From NCBI GenBank assembly GCA_902796975.1, contig CADBRF010000157.1, positions 1 to 5,988 on the forward strand: a DNA stretch of 5,988 nt. The letters are read 5' to 3'. This document shows positions 1 to 5,884 of this stretch, piece by piece. The stretch comes from an uncultured Coriobacteriaceae bacterium (GTDB lineage Bacteria; Actinomycetota; Coriobacteriia; Coriobacteriales; QAMH01). How positions within the stretch are numbered: the stretch's first letter is position 1; every line of letters begins with the position of its first letter. Both the position numbers and the translations under genes were made by a program. A model generated the notes under the pieces. It was not told where the DNA came from, made no database searches, and saw only the letters and a program-made list of their open reading frames with translations.

Positions 1-119
1 CCGTTGCGGGTGAGAATGATGGGCTCTCCGGATGCTGCCGCATGTGCCTCAATTTCATTGAGGTTTGTACGGAGATCGCTGATGGGGCGAATCTCGGGGA
101 GCGCGGTAGATTGGCTCAT
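1..119 (-). CDS. Phd/YefM-type antitoxin, N-terminal part (runs off the left edge)
   Basis: I read this frame by hand from an ATG at 119-117. It gives 40 codons with no stop, ending in the window edge. The protein starts MSQSTALPEIRPISDLR and continues with TNLNEIE, then SGEPIILTRNG. This order (a short lead, I-R-P-[IV]-S-D-L-R, an amphipathic helix, then G-E-P-I-[IV]-L-T-[RK]-N-G) is the hallmark N-terminal DNA-binding half of Phd/YefM type II antitoxins. These proteins bind their own promoter and neutralise a partner toxin, usually of the RelE/YoeB/ParE or Doc family. The second half of the antitoxin and any toxin gene lie beyond position 1 and cannot be seen. A purine-rich GAGAGAG stretch (rc of 126-132) and AGGAGA (rc of 137-142) precede the start, and neither is ideally spaced. 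The gene diverges from the Nudix gene. The family call is firm; the toxin partner is inferred. Confidence 0.85.
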   Translation of the reverse strand, partial: MSQSTALPEIRPISDLRTNLNEIEAHAAASGEPIILTRN

Positions 120-154
120 GCTTCTACTCTCTCGCGTCTCCTGCAAGTGGTTTG

Positions 155-189
155 ATTATAGCAATACTGTGCAAAATATGTGCAAAATA
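155..189 (-). promoter_or_regulatory. Promoter and tandem-repeat operator candidate for the antitoxin
   Basis: On the minus strand a perfect TATAAT (-10, positions 160-155) lies 35 bp upstream of the antitoxin ATG. Just upstream, TGTGCAAAATA (plus-strand reading) occurs twice head to tail, at 168-178 and 179-189, without a mismatch. The 11-bp period is about one helical turn, so two proteins would bind the same face of the DNA. TTGCAC (185-180) within the outer repeat could be a -35, but the 19-bp spacing is long. Phd/YefM proteins are known autorepressors, so this is the expected operator position. Binding itself is inferred. Confidence 0.55.
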
Positions 190-307
190 ACGTATGTATA
201 GAAGCCACAACTCAGATTGCGCCTAAGCTTCGGTGCGGTTGGAGATTCCCGCGTTTTTCGTCTACGGGCACAGTTCTGGTGATCTTTTTCCATGCGGACG
301 CCTGGGC

Positions 308-313
308 TACAAT
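308..313 (+). promoter_or_regulatory. Candidate -10 box for the Nudix gene
   Basis: TACAAT differs from the -10 consensus at one position and lies 31 bp upstream of the Nudix start, implying a short leader of about 25 nt. No good -35 is seen. The T-rich stretch around 285-291 is at the right distance but matches the consensus poorly. The rest of the 225-bp divergent gap (120-344) shows nothing else I can support. Confidence 0.4.
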
Positions 314-344
314 GGGCCGGTTCGCATAGATAGGGGAGTATTTC

Positions 345-737
345 ATGAAGTCAATCAAAGTCGTTGCAGCGGTTATCCACCACGATGGGGAGATTCTCGC
401 AACGCAGCGCGGTTATGGTGAGTTCGAAGGTGGTTGGGAATTTCCCGGCGGCAAAGTCGAGCCGGGGGAGACGCCTGAAGAGGCGCTGGTTCGCGAAATT
501 CATGAGGAACTCGCGACAACGGTGGATGTTGAACGGTTCGTCTACGAGGTGAACTACGACTATCCGACTTTTCATCTGAACATGCGCTGCTATCTCTGCA
601 GCGTGATTGGGGCAAAGCCAACGCTGCTGGAACATAAGGCCGCTTGTTGGGTTGATGCCGGAACGGTTGACGAGCTCGACTGGCTCCCCGCGGATATCGA
701 GGTCGTTCAAGCCCTCAAGGATCAGGGAATTATCTAG
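345..737 (+). CDS. MutT-like Nudix (deoxy)nucleoside triphosphate pyrophosphohydrolase
   Basis: This 130-residue protein has the usual length of a small MutT/CTP-pyrophosphohydrolase-type Nudix enzyme. These enzymes cleave (d)NTPs or their damaged forms to the monophosphate plus pyrophosphate in the cytoplasm. The Nudix box runs from G36 to about T58: G36, E42, then R50-E51-I52-x-E54-E55, which supplies the metal-binding glutamates. The usual Gly after EE-x is Ala57, a substitution I believe is common in this subfamily. WEFPGGK (31-37) precedes the box, and the N-terminal strand (KVVAAVI) and QR at 21-22 fit MutT. The ATG is chosen because AGGGGAG at 332-338 sits 6 nt upstream. The exact substrate (8-oxo-dGTP, 5-methyl-dCTP, CTP) cannot be told from sequence. 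The gene converges on the helicase gene, with the repeat array between them. Confidence 0.9.
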   Translation: MKSIKVVAAVIHHDGEILATQRGYGEFEGGWEFPGGKVEPGETPEEALVREIHEELATTVDVERFVYEVNYDYPTFHLNMRCYLCSVIGAKPTLLEHKAACWVDAGTVDELDWLPADIEVVQALKDQGII

Positions 738-773
738 TCGCGGGCTCACCTTCGCGCCCATTTCTCGTGGCAG

Positions 774-862
774 CAGGGCATAACCCCGCCATCTCTGCAC
801 CCGCCTGCAACCCTGCCCGCTTCATGCCCTCCACTGCTGCAGGCTTGCGGCTCCATGCCCTC
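774..862. repeat. Array module 1: 58-bp palindromic unit plus single half-site
   Basis: The 58-bp unit (774-831) has arms CAGGGCAT (774-781) and ATGCCCTC (824-831), pairing over 7 bp with a terminal mismatch. The single half-site is 832-862, ending in ATGCCCTC (855-862). Positions 771-812 match 1001-1042 of module 3 at 41 of 42 bases (only A799/G1029 differs). Positions 791-821 match 905-935 of module 2 at 30 of 31 bases. Confidence 0.8.
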
Positions 863-887
863 TTTCCCGCTCCCGGGGCTCCCCGGA

Positions 888-977
888 GAGGGCACAACGC
901 CTCCATCTCTGCACCCGGCTGCAACCCTGCCCGCTCCGTGCCCTCTGGGGCTGCAACCCTTGCCACTTCATGCCCTC
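888..977. repeat. Array module 2: 58-bp palindromic unit plus single half-site
   Basis: The 58-bp unit (888-945) has perfect 8-bp terminal arms, GAGGGCAC (888-895) and GTGCCCTC (938-945). Compared with modules 1 and 3, the inner arm pair is C:G in place of T:A, changed on both sides so that pairing is kept. The single half-site is 946-977, ending in ATGCCCTC at 970-977. Its CTGCAACCCTTGCC part matches the half-site consensus closely. Confidence 0.8.
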
Positions 978-1003
978 AAGACCAGCCTTCGCGCCCGGGT
1001 CAG

Positions 1004-1093
1004 CAGGGCATAACCCCGCCATCTCTGCGCCCGCCTGCAACCTTGGCTGCCCTATGCCCTCCACCGCAGCAACCTTCCTGGCGTTATGCCCCG
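1004..1093. repeat. Array module 3: 58-bp palindromic unit plus single half-site abutting the helicase stop
   Basis: The 58-bp unit (1004-1061) has arms CAGGGCAT (1004-1011) and ATGCCCTC (1054-1061). The single half-site (1062-1093) is the most divergent copy, reading GGGGCATAACGCC on the minus strand. It ends where the helicase TAG begins. A helicase transcript would therefore run straight from its stop codon into the array. Confidence 0.8.
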
Positions 1094-4066
1094 CTATGCT
1101 ACATTTCCGCTGGTGAGATAATCGAGGAGTTCGTCTTTGACAGGTGTCTCGAGCTCGTAGCCTATCTCTACTGCACTCGTATTCGTGTTTACCATGCGGA
1201 TTTCTTTGAACATGCCTGTTGGGTGCATTGCGCCAAGGAAATAGAACTCCTTGCTCTCCGCATCGTCCTTGTTCTTCCGTACAAACAGATAGATGCGCAT
1301 GCCGCTACCGACAGCGTTTTCGAGTCGCTGGATATCCTTGCTTTCCAAGGAACGATTCGATTTTGAGATGGCGACAAGATGACGGTTATCTAGGAACCTG
1401 TCTTCATAGCGCGTGGTGTCCGTGATATCGTCTGCCTTCTCGTAATTGATAAATACGGGGAAGGTGTTGGTGTATTCGTCGTACTTGTATCCGCCAATGT
1501 TCTGTCCGTTTACATTCTGCTTCCAGTTGAGCAGACGACATACGTCGAAATAGGTGTATTTCTCATTGAGAACGAGATTCGTGCCGAGATAGGTTTTCTC
1601 ATAGCGTGTATGAAAACGCTCAAGCCCGAATTCGATTACCTCTGCAAGCTGGCGGCTAAACTCTTGATTCCCAAGGAGACGTTCGAGTAGCTCGCTCCTG
1701 ACGAATTTGCTCCCCGTGTGCTCGACGAGCTTGCAGTCCTTGAAGGTAGCAGCTTGAGACCCTGTAAAGAACTGAGCGCTGAGCATAGAGGAGACCGAGG
1801 CAATAGATGCGGGCAGATAAGCAGGTTCTTCGTGAACGAGCTGCTGATAATGTGCGTCGCTTAGGTATCTCATATTGCTGTGCATGAGCTGCTCGAGCAC
1901 AAGCAACTCATGGGGGCGCTTGCCCGCTGCGAGAAACTTCGAGACATAAACTAAGGCCGTTTCTTCGTCCTTGCTGAATGTTACCGGGTACTCCTTTTCG
2001 TACTTTCTCAAGAAGGTGTGATACGACCCAAGCGAGTTATTGTTAAAGATAAGAAGTGGATCAATCGAGTTGTAGAGGTCGAAATCCGCAAGGTTGGGAA
2101 TGCGTCCGAGCATGTTTCTCAGGTTCGTGTACCCTTCCCGCAAGCTTCGAATGTCCCCAAATCGTGCCGTGTCGAGCGTTCGGTATATACGCTCTTTGGC
2201 GACCCGGTCGAAGCTCACGCTCGAGCAGCCGGGGATGAGGCGACTCCCTTCATCTACATAGCGGCGGATGGTGTCTTTGTTACCGCTGCGATCGCCAGAA
2301 AGGGCAACCGGGATGAGAAAGCTCTTCTGATAATTTCCGATGAAGTCGAGGACGAGCACGTACTCTTTGTTCTGGGATTTTCGCAGACCACGACCAAGTT
2401 GCTGCACAAAGACAATGGCAGACTCCGTTGGACGCAGCATGACAATCTGGTTCAGCGAGGGGATATCGATACCTTCGTTGAAGATATCGACGGTGAAAAT
2501 GTATTCGAGCCAGTCATCGCATTTGCTTTGGTCAGCTTCGAGACGCTCCACTGCTTTGTTGCGTTTCTCGTCGGTATCCTCGCCCGTTAGAGCGCAGGTG
2601 CGGAATCCTCGCTGGTTAAACATCTCCGAGAGCCGCAGTGCCTCTTCTTTGCGAGAGCAGAAAATGAGCCCGTGGCGTTCGCCGCCAACTGAATACTGCT
2701 CGATTTGACTGATAATGTGTCGCACTCGCTCTGCACTGGTGAGGCGGGTGAAATCACTTGCCTCGTTGATCTCCTCTCCGTCCACTGAAAGATCCGTGAT
2801 GCCAAAGTAGTGGAAGGGCGCGAGCAGGTCATTTTCCTCCGCGTCCTGCAGGGTGATTTGATAGGCGATGTTGTTCCCGTAGAGCCTGTAGATATCAAAG
2901 CCATCTGTGCGGTCGGGAGTTGCCGTCATACCGAGCAGAAACTTCGGGCTGAAGTGGTTGAGCACCCTGAGATAGCTCTCTGCTCCAGACCTGTGTGCTT
3001 CGTCAATGATGATGTAATCGAACTCGTCGTGCTCGAAATCTCCCAGATGGCGGGCAAGCGTCTGAACAGTGCAGAAGAGATAGTCTGCCTGCGAATCATG
3101 TTTGCCGCCGGTGAAAATCCCATAGGTCTTGCAGTCTCCAATAACCCGCTCAAAACTCCTGAGGGCGGATTGCGCGATTCGCTCGCGGTGGACGACGAAG
3201 AGCATACGCTTGGGCATCTGGGTGCGAACATCAAGCGCTGCTAGGTAGGTCTTGCCTGTGCCAGTTGCGCTGATGAGCAGCGCTTTCGACTCGCCGGCTC
3301 TCCTGAGACGTTCGATATTCGCGAGGGCTTTCCGCTGCATGAGGTTGGGCTCGATGGGGGAGTTGGCAAGCTCCACCGGAACTTTCGCGTGTTGTTGCCG
3401 AGAAACAGTTGTTAGTTTGGGAGTCTTCCTGAGCGTAGGAGGAACATGATGCGCGCGATATTCAGCCAGCCATTCCGGAGTTATAGGCTTGGTGTTCGGG
3501 TTTTCCCAAAGGCGGTCAAACTCCTCAGCTGCATCATCGACGATGCTCCCCTGCGCGCTCGAATGGAGCAACAGATTCCATTCCTGGTTGGTCCTAAGCG
3601 CGCTTTGGGTGAGGTTCGAACTTCCCACGAGCAGCGTGCGCATCTCGCCATTCTCGAAAAAGTAGCCCTTGGTGTGCAGACTGCCCTCGTACACTCTGAG
3701 TTCGATGTTTTTGAACCGGGACAGACGCTCGAGGGCATCGGGGCTATTGAAATCCAAATATGTAGTGGTGAGAACGCGTCCTGGGATGCCGCGTTCTTCC
3801 AGTTCGATAAGGGTCCCAATAAGAATTTGCACGCCAGAATTGGCAATGAAGGCGACCGAAAAATCGAAATGGTCACAAGCCAGAAGCTCGCGTTTTAGTA
3901 CGGAAAGCGTGTCGAGATGCTCGACTTGATTGTTGGCAACGAGCTGTGGGCGCAATGTTGCTTCCGAGGGCGAAGTTCGGTCGAGAAATCCCGTCCGCAG
4001 CGATCGCTCGAGCTGTACGGCTGCATAATTGGTTATTTTTTCTGAACTCCAGTCTACATTACTCAC
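1094..4066 (-). CDS. PLD-like nuclease / SF2 DEAH helicase / DUF3427 multidomain protein
   Basis: Residue numbers below count from the upstream ATG at 4081 (995 aa). An N-terminal PLD-like domain (about 45-200) carries one HKD-type motif: H136-x-K138, then GSSN at 153-156. The SF2 helicase core follows: Walker A ATGTGKT (272-278), DEAH (360-363), TATP (386-389), motif V around NEGID (535-539) and motif VI QQLGRGLR (560-567). The remaining ~350 residues match the placement of DUF3427, a domain of unknown function found after ResIII/Helicase_C. Such proteins (about 950-1050 aa) are presumed ATP-driven DNA translocases with an attached nuclease, probably in restriction, defence or repair. No signal peptide or membrane segment is seen. 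The coordinates use a GTG at 4066 (V6, 990 aa) because AAGGG (rc of 4074-4078) lies 7 nt before it, whereas the ATG at 4081 has no visible ribosome binding site. The gene is less GC-rich than citrate synthase, consistent with transfer. The domain calls are firm; the biological role is inferred. Confidence 0.9.
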   Translation of the reverse strand: MSNVDWSSEKITNYAAVQLERSLRTGFLDRTSPSEATLRPQLVANNQVEHLDTLSVLKRELLACDHFDFSVAFIANSGVQILIGTLIELEERGIPGRVLTTTYLDFNSPDALERLSRFKNIELRVYEGSLHTKGYFFENGEMRTLLVGSSNLTQSALRTNQEWNLLLHSSAQGSIVDDAAEEFDRLWENPNTKPITPEWLAEYRAHHVPPTLRKTPKLTTVSRQQHAKVPVELANSPIEPNLMQRKALANIERLRRAGESKALLISATGTGKTYLAALDVRTQMPKRMLFVVHRERIAQSALRSFERVIGDCKTYGIFTGGKHDSQADYLFCTVQTLARHLGDFEHDEFDYIIIDEAHRSGAESYLRVLNHFSPKFLLGMTATPDRTDGFDIYRLYGNNIAYQITLQDAEENDLLAPFHYFGITDLSVDGEEINEASDFTRLTSAERVRHIISQIEQYSVGGERHGLIFCSRKEEALRLSEMFNQRGFRTCALTGEDTDEKRNKAVERLEADQSKCDDWLEYIFTVDIFNEGIDIPSLNQIVMLRPTESAIVFVQQLGRGLRKSQNKEYVLVLDFIGNYQKSFLIPVALSGDRSGNKDTIRRYVDEGSRLIPGCSSVSFDRVAKERIYRTLDTARFGDIRSLREGYTNLRNMLGRIPNLADFDLYNSIDPLLIFNNNSLGSYHTFLRKYEKEYPVTFSKDEETALVYVSKFLAAGKRPHELLVLEQLMHSNMRYLSDAHYQQLVHEEPAYLPASIASVSSMLSAQFFTGSQAATFKDCKLVEHTGSKFVRSELLERLLGNQEFSRQLAEVIEFGLERFHTRYEKTYLGTNLVLNEKYTYFDVCRLLNWKQNVNGQNIGGYKYDEYTNTFPVFINYEKADDITDTTRYEDRFLDNRHLVAISKSNRSLESKDIQRLENAVGSGMRIYLFVRKNKDDAESKEFYFLGAMHPTGMFKEIRMVNTNTSAVEIGYELETPVKDELLDYLTSGNVA

Positions 4067-4108
4067 TGGTGTGCCCTTCATTCGCTGTGTAGTGCCAGGT
4101 TAGCAGAT

Positions 4109-4129
4109 CCGATAATCGCGCGCGATCGG
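4109..4129. promoter_or_regulatory. Nested palindrome, possible operator upstream of the helicase gene
   Basis: ATCGCGCGCGAT (4115-4126) is a perfect 12-bp palindrome. Overlapping it, CCGAT (4109-4113) and ATCGG (4125-4129) form a second inverted pair 11 bp apart. The site is about 45 bp upstream of the helicase start, inside the divergent gap with citrate synthase, where a repressor site would be useful. No clear minus-strand -10/-35 pair was found nearby. A chance palindrome in CG-rich DNA is possible. Confidence 0.3.
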
Positions 4130-4269
4130 AATGCCCTGCACCTGCAGAAATGATGAAACGTCCCAAAGCCCACACGTCAACGAACGAGCCTCCTCCTCCG
4201 CCACAACACCGTTTGAACACGCCCGGCGTTATGTCAAACACTGGAAACAATTGGCTTTTCGCCCTGCGC

Positions 4270-4275
4270 TATAAT
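4270..4275 (+). promoter_or_regulatory. -10 box of the citrate synthase promoter
   Basis: A perfect TATAAT lies 57 bp upstream of the chosen ATG at 4333, predicting a leader of about 50 nt. No -35 is seen at 16-18 bp. TTGGCT at 4251-4256 is only 13 bp away, too close. The promoter may rely on an activator or on bases flanking the -10. Its position also argues against translation starting at the in-frame ATG at 4150, which is upstream of it. Confidence 0.5.
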
Positions 4276-4332
4276 CTGAACATTCATACGGGTCCCGCAC
4301 ACCTCTCCATTCCCCCCGAAAGAAGGCAGCGC

Positions 4333-5745
4333 ATGACTGACGTTACGGGTTCATTCAACCTCGCGGATCGTTTTGGCGCATATAGCGAATTCGACAAGAC
4401 GGATTACGACCACTACCACGTCAAACGCGGCCTTCGCAATGCCGATGGAACCGGCGTGCTCGTCGGCCTCACCTCCATCTCCAACGTCCATGGCTATCTC
4501 ATCGACGATGGAGAAAAGGTCCCAGACGAAGGCAAGCTCACTCTTCGTGGCTATGACCTGAACGACCTTGTCAACGCTGCTGCCTCGGAAAACCGCTTTG
4601 GTTTCGAGGAACTAACGTTTCTGCTGTGGGGCGGGGACCTGCCCACCACCGAGCAGCTCGCTTGGTTCAATCAGCGCATTGGCGAGCGTCGCGACCTGCC
4701 CAAGAACTTCGTCAACAACCTCATCATGAACAATCCGAGCCGCAACGTCATGAACATGATGGCGCGCTCGGTGCTCATGCTCTACGCTTCAGACCCGCAG
4801 GCGGAAGACCTCGAGCCCACGGCAGAGCACGAAATCGCTGTCGCAACCGAGCTCTTGAGCCAGCTTCCGCGTATCGCCGTGCTCTCCTACCTGCTCATCG
4901 CCCAGGAACAGGGCGAACCCATGTACATCAACCCGCCTGACCCGAAGCTTTCAACGGCGGAGACCATCTTCTACATGCTCCGCCAGGACCGCACCTGGAA
5001 GCCCGAGGAAGCGCACATGCTCGACATCATGCTCATGCTCCACGCTGAGCATGGCGGCGGCAACAACTCCACCTTCACCACCCGCTGCCTCACCTCTTCG
5101 GGCACAGACCCCTATTCCGCCTATGCGGGTGGCATCTGCTCGCTCAAGGGGCCCCGCCACGGTGGCGCCAACATCCGCGCTGCCGGCATGCAGGCAGACC
5201 TCATGGAGCATGTGCGGGATTGGCATGACGAAGGGCAGGTGGCAGATTATCTCCGTTCGATTCTCCGCAAAGAAGCCTACGACCAGAGCGGCCTCATCTA
5301 CGGCATGGGCCACGCGCTCTACACCAAGAGCGACCCGCGCGCGAAGCTCTGCAAGAAATACGCCTGCAAGCTGGTAGAGGGAACGGAATACGAGGACCAG
5401 TTCCACCTCATCGAAACCATAGAAAAGCTCACGCCCGAAATCATCTACGAGAAGAAGGGCGCGGGCAAGATGATCTGCGCCAACATCGATATGTACTCCG
5501 GCCTTGTCTACCGCATGCTGGGCATCCCCGAGGAGCTCTACACCCCCATCTTCGCCTGCGCGCGTATGGCAGGATGGGCGGCGCACCGGTTCGAGGAGAT
5601 TGCCAGCAGCAAGCGCATCATGCGCCCCGCCTACAAATCCATCAACGTGACTAGGAGCTACGTGCCGATGGGCGAAAGAAACGGTGTCGTCCAGGGCGAA
5701 ATCCGCCGCCGCGTACCCCAGTTCAGGGGCTACAATAACGACTAG
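4333..5745 (+). CDS. gltA: Citrate synthase (Si-type, citrate/2-methylcitrate synthase family)
   Basis: This 470-residue enzyme condenses oxaloacetate and acetyl-CoA to citrate in the cytoplasm. In anaerobes it often feeds 2-oxoglutarate and glutamate synthesis through a partial TCA pathway. The catalytic triad is visible: His240 in LHAEHGGGNNST, His276 in LKGPRHGGAN and Asp386 in NIDMYSG. GMGHALYTKSDPRA (324-337) is the conserved segment near the oxaloacetate site, and AAHRFEE (416-422) closes the C-terminal part. It is longer than common 370-430-residue bacterial enzymes, mainly through about 40 residues before the core. The ATG is chosen because AGAAGG (4321-4326) lies 6 nt upstream and a TATAAT lies at 4270. 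The reading frame is open back to an ATG at 4150, but that would put 61 Pro/His-rich residues across the promoter. 2-Methylcitrate synthase activity cannot be excluded; no prp-type genes are visible. The gene diverges from the helicase gene and is more GC-rich. Confidence 0.92.
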   Translation: MTDVTGSFNLADRFGAYSEFDKTDYDHYHVKRGLRNADGTGVLVGLTSISNVHGYLIDDGEKVPDEGKLTLRGYDLNDLVNAAASENRFGFEELTFLLWGGDLPTTEQLAWFNQRIGERRDLPKNFVNNLIMNNPSRNVMNMMARSVLMLYASDPQAEDLEPTAEHEIAVATELLSQLPRIAVLSYLLIAQEQGEPMYINPPDPKLSTAETIFYMLRQDRTWKPEEAHMLDIMLMLHAEHGGGNNSTFTTRCLTSSGTDPYSAYAGGICSLKGPRHGGANIRAAGMQADLMEHVRDWHDEGQVADYLRSILRKEAYDQSGLIYGMGHALYTKSDPRAKLCKKYACKLVEGTEYEDQFHLIETIEKLTPEIIYEKKGAGKMICANIDMYSGLVYRMLGIPEELYTPIFACARMAGWAAHRFEEIASSKRIMRPAYKSINVTRSYVPMGERNGVVQGEIRRRVPQFRGYNND

Positions 5746-5799
5746 ACGTTAAACACACGCACGAGGACTTTTGCCTGTTCGGGCATAGCCCTACGCATC

Positions 5800-5852
5800 G
5801 TATGCGCTGGAGCCTCTTCGGTGCAACGTTGTGAGGCTATGTTCTCGCATGC
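5800..5852 (+). other. Two-tier inverted repeat between citrate synthase and the next gene
   Basis: An outer arm GTATGCG (5800-5806) pairs with CGCATGC (5846-5852), with one G-U pair. Inside it AGCCTC (5811-5816) pairs with GAGGCT (5833-5838). The 16-nt loop contains the palindrome CAACGTTG (5824-5831). CGCAT (5794-5798) can alternatively pair with ATGCG (5802-5806). No T-run follows, so it is not a standard intrinsic terminator. It could be a leader structure of the next gene or a protein site. Confidence 0.35.
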
Positions 5853-5884
5853 GTGTTCGTGCTGGGATGGAGGTAGCGTCGTTT

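Larger units (their letters stand above)
774..1093. repeat. REP/BIME-like mosaic repeat array (three ~90-bp modules)
   Basis: Almost the whole 356-bp gap between the convergent Nudix and helicase genes is one repeat array. Three modules (774-862, 888-977, 1004-1093) are spaced 25 and 26 bp apart, giving periods of 114 and 116 bp. Each module holds a 58-bp unit with terminal inverted repeats of the AGGGCAT/ATGCCCT type, plus one extra 31-32-bp half-site. Read on the minus strand, half-sites share GGGCAT-R-A near one end and TTGCAG or TGCA near the other. Their order is single, then facing pair, three times over. This mosaic of alternating orientation is the layout of bacterial REP/BIME elements. 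The array stops exactly at the helicase stop codon (1094-1096). A copy of CCTTCGCGCCC precedes modules 1 (749-759) and 3 (986-996), suggesting duplication of the whole unit. No transposase (RAYT) is in the window. The function is unknown; 3'-end processing, transcript insulation or a mobile-repeat remnant are possible. Confidence 0.85.

Noticed and set aside
4..201. 65-codon plus-strand frame at the left edge
   Set aside because: It is antisense to the antitoxin frame and its promoter, with no family resemblance.
742..759. Terminator-like GGGC...GCCC hairpin after the Nudix stop
   Set aside because: The stem is only 4 bp with a 10-nt loop and no T-run.
774..1093. CRISPR array (repeats separated by 25-26 bp)
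   Set aside because: Only three copies are present. The repeats are ~90 bp, internally composite and divergent. Two of the flanking segments share sequence, and there are no cas genes.
730..1366. Open frames across the repeat array on both strands (e.g. 767-1366 plus, 730-966 and 822-1064 minus) with recurring AGLQ-AGAEM-LCP type peptides
   Set aside because: The peptide repeats simply reflect the DNA repeats. The frames lack ribosome binding sites, are Pro/Ala/Gly/Cys-rich, and one runs antisense into the helicase gene.
2018..2590. 190-codon plus-strand frame inside the helicase gene
   Set aside because: It is antisense to the conserved helicase core (motifs V and VI region), shows no recognisable domain and has no ribosome binding site.
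4131..4147. ATGCCCT followed by CTGCACCTGCAG, recalling the array half-site near the helicase 5' end
   Set aside because: Only a 7-bp match to the array core is shared, the order of the inner motif differs, and chance similarity cannot be excluded.
4150..4332. 61-residue N-terminal extension of citrate synthase from the ATG at 4150
   Set aside because: It lies upstream of the TATAAT at 4270, has no ribosome binding site and is a low-complexity Pro/His/Asn-rich stretch. The ATG at 4333 has a well-placed AGAAGG.
4951..5586. 211-codon minus-strand frame inside the citrate synthase gene
   Set aside because: It is a shadow frame opposite the catalytic core, as expected in GC-rich coding DNA with strong third-position bias.
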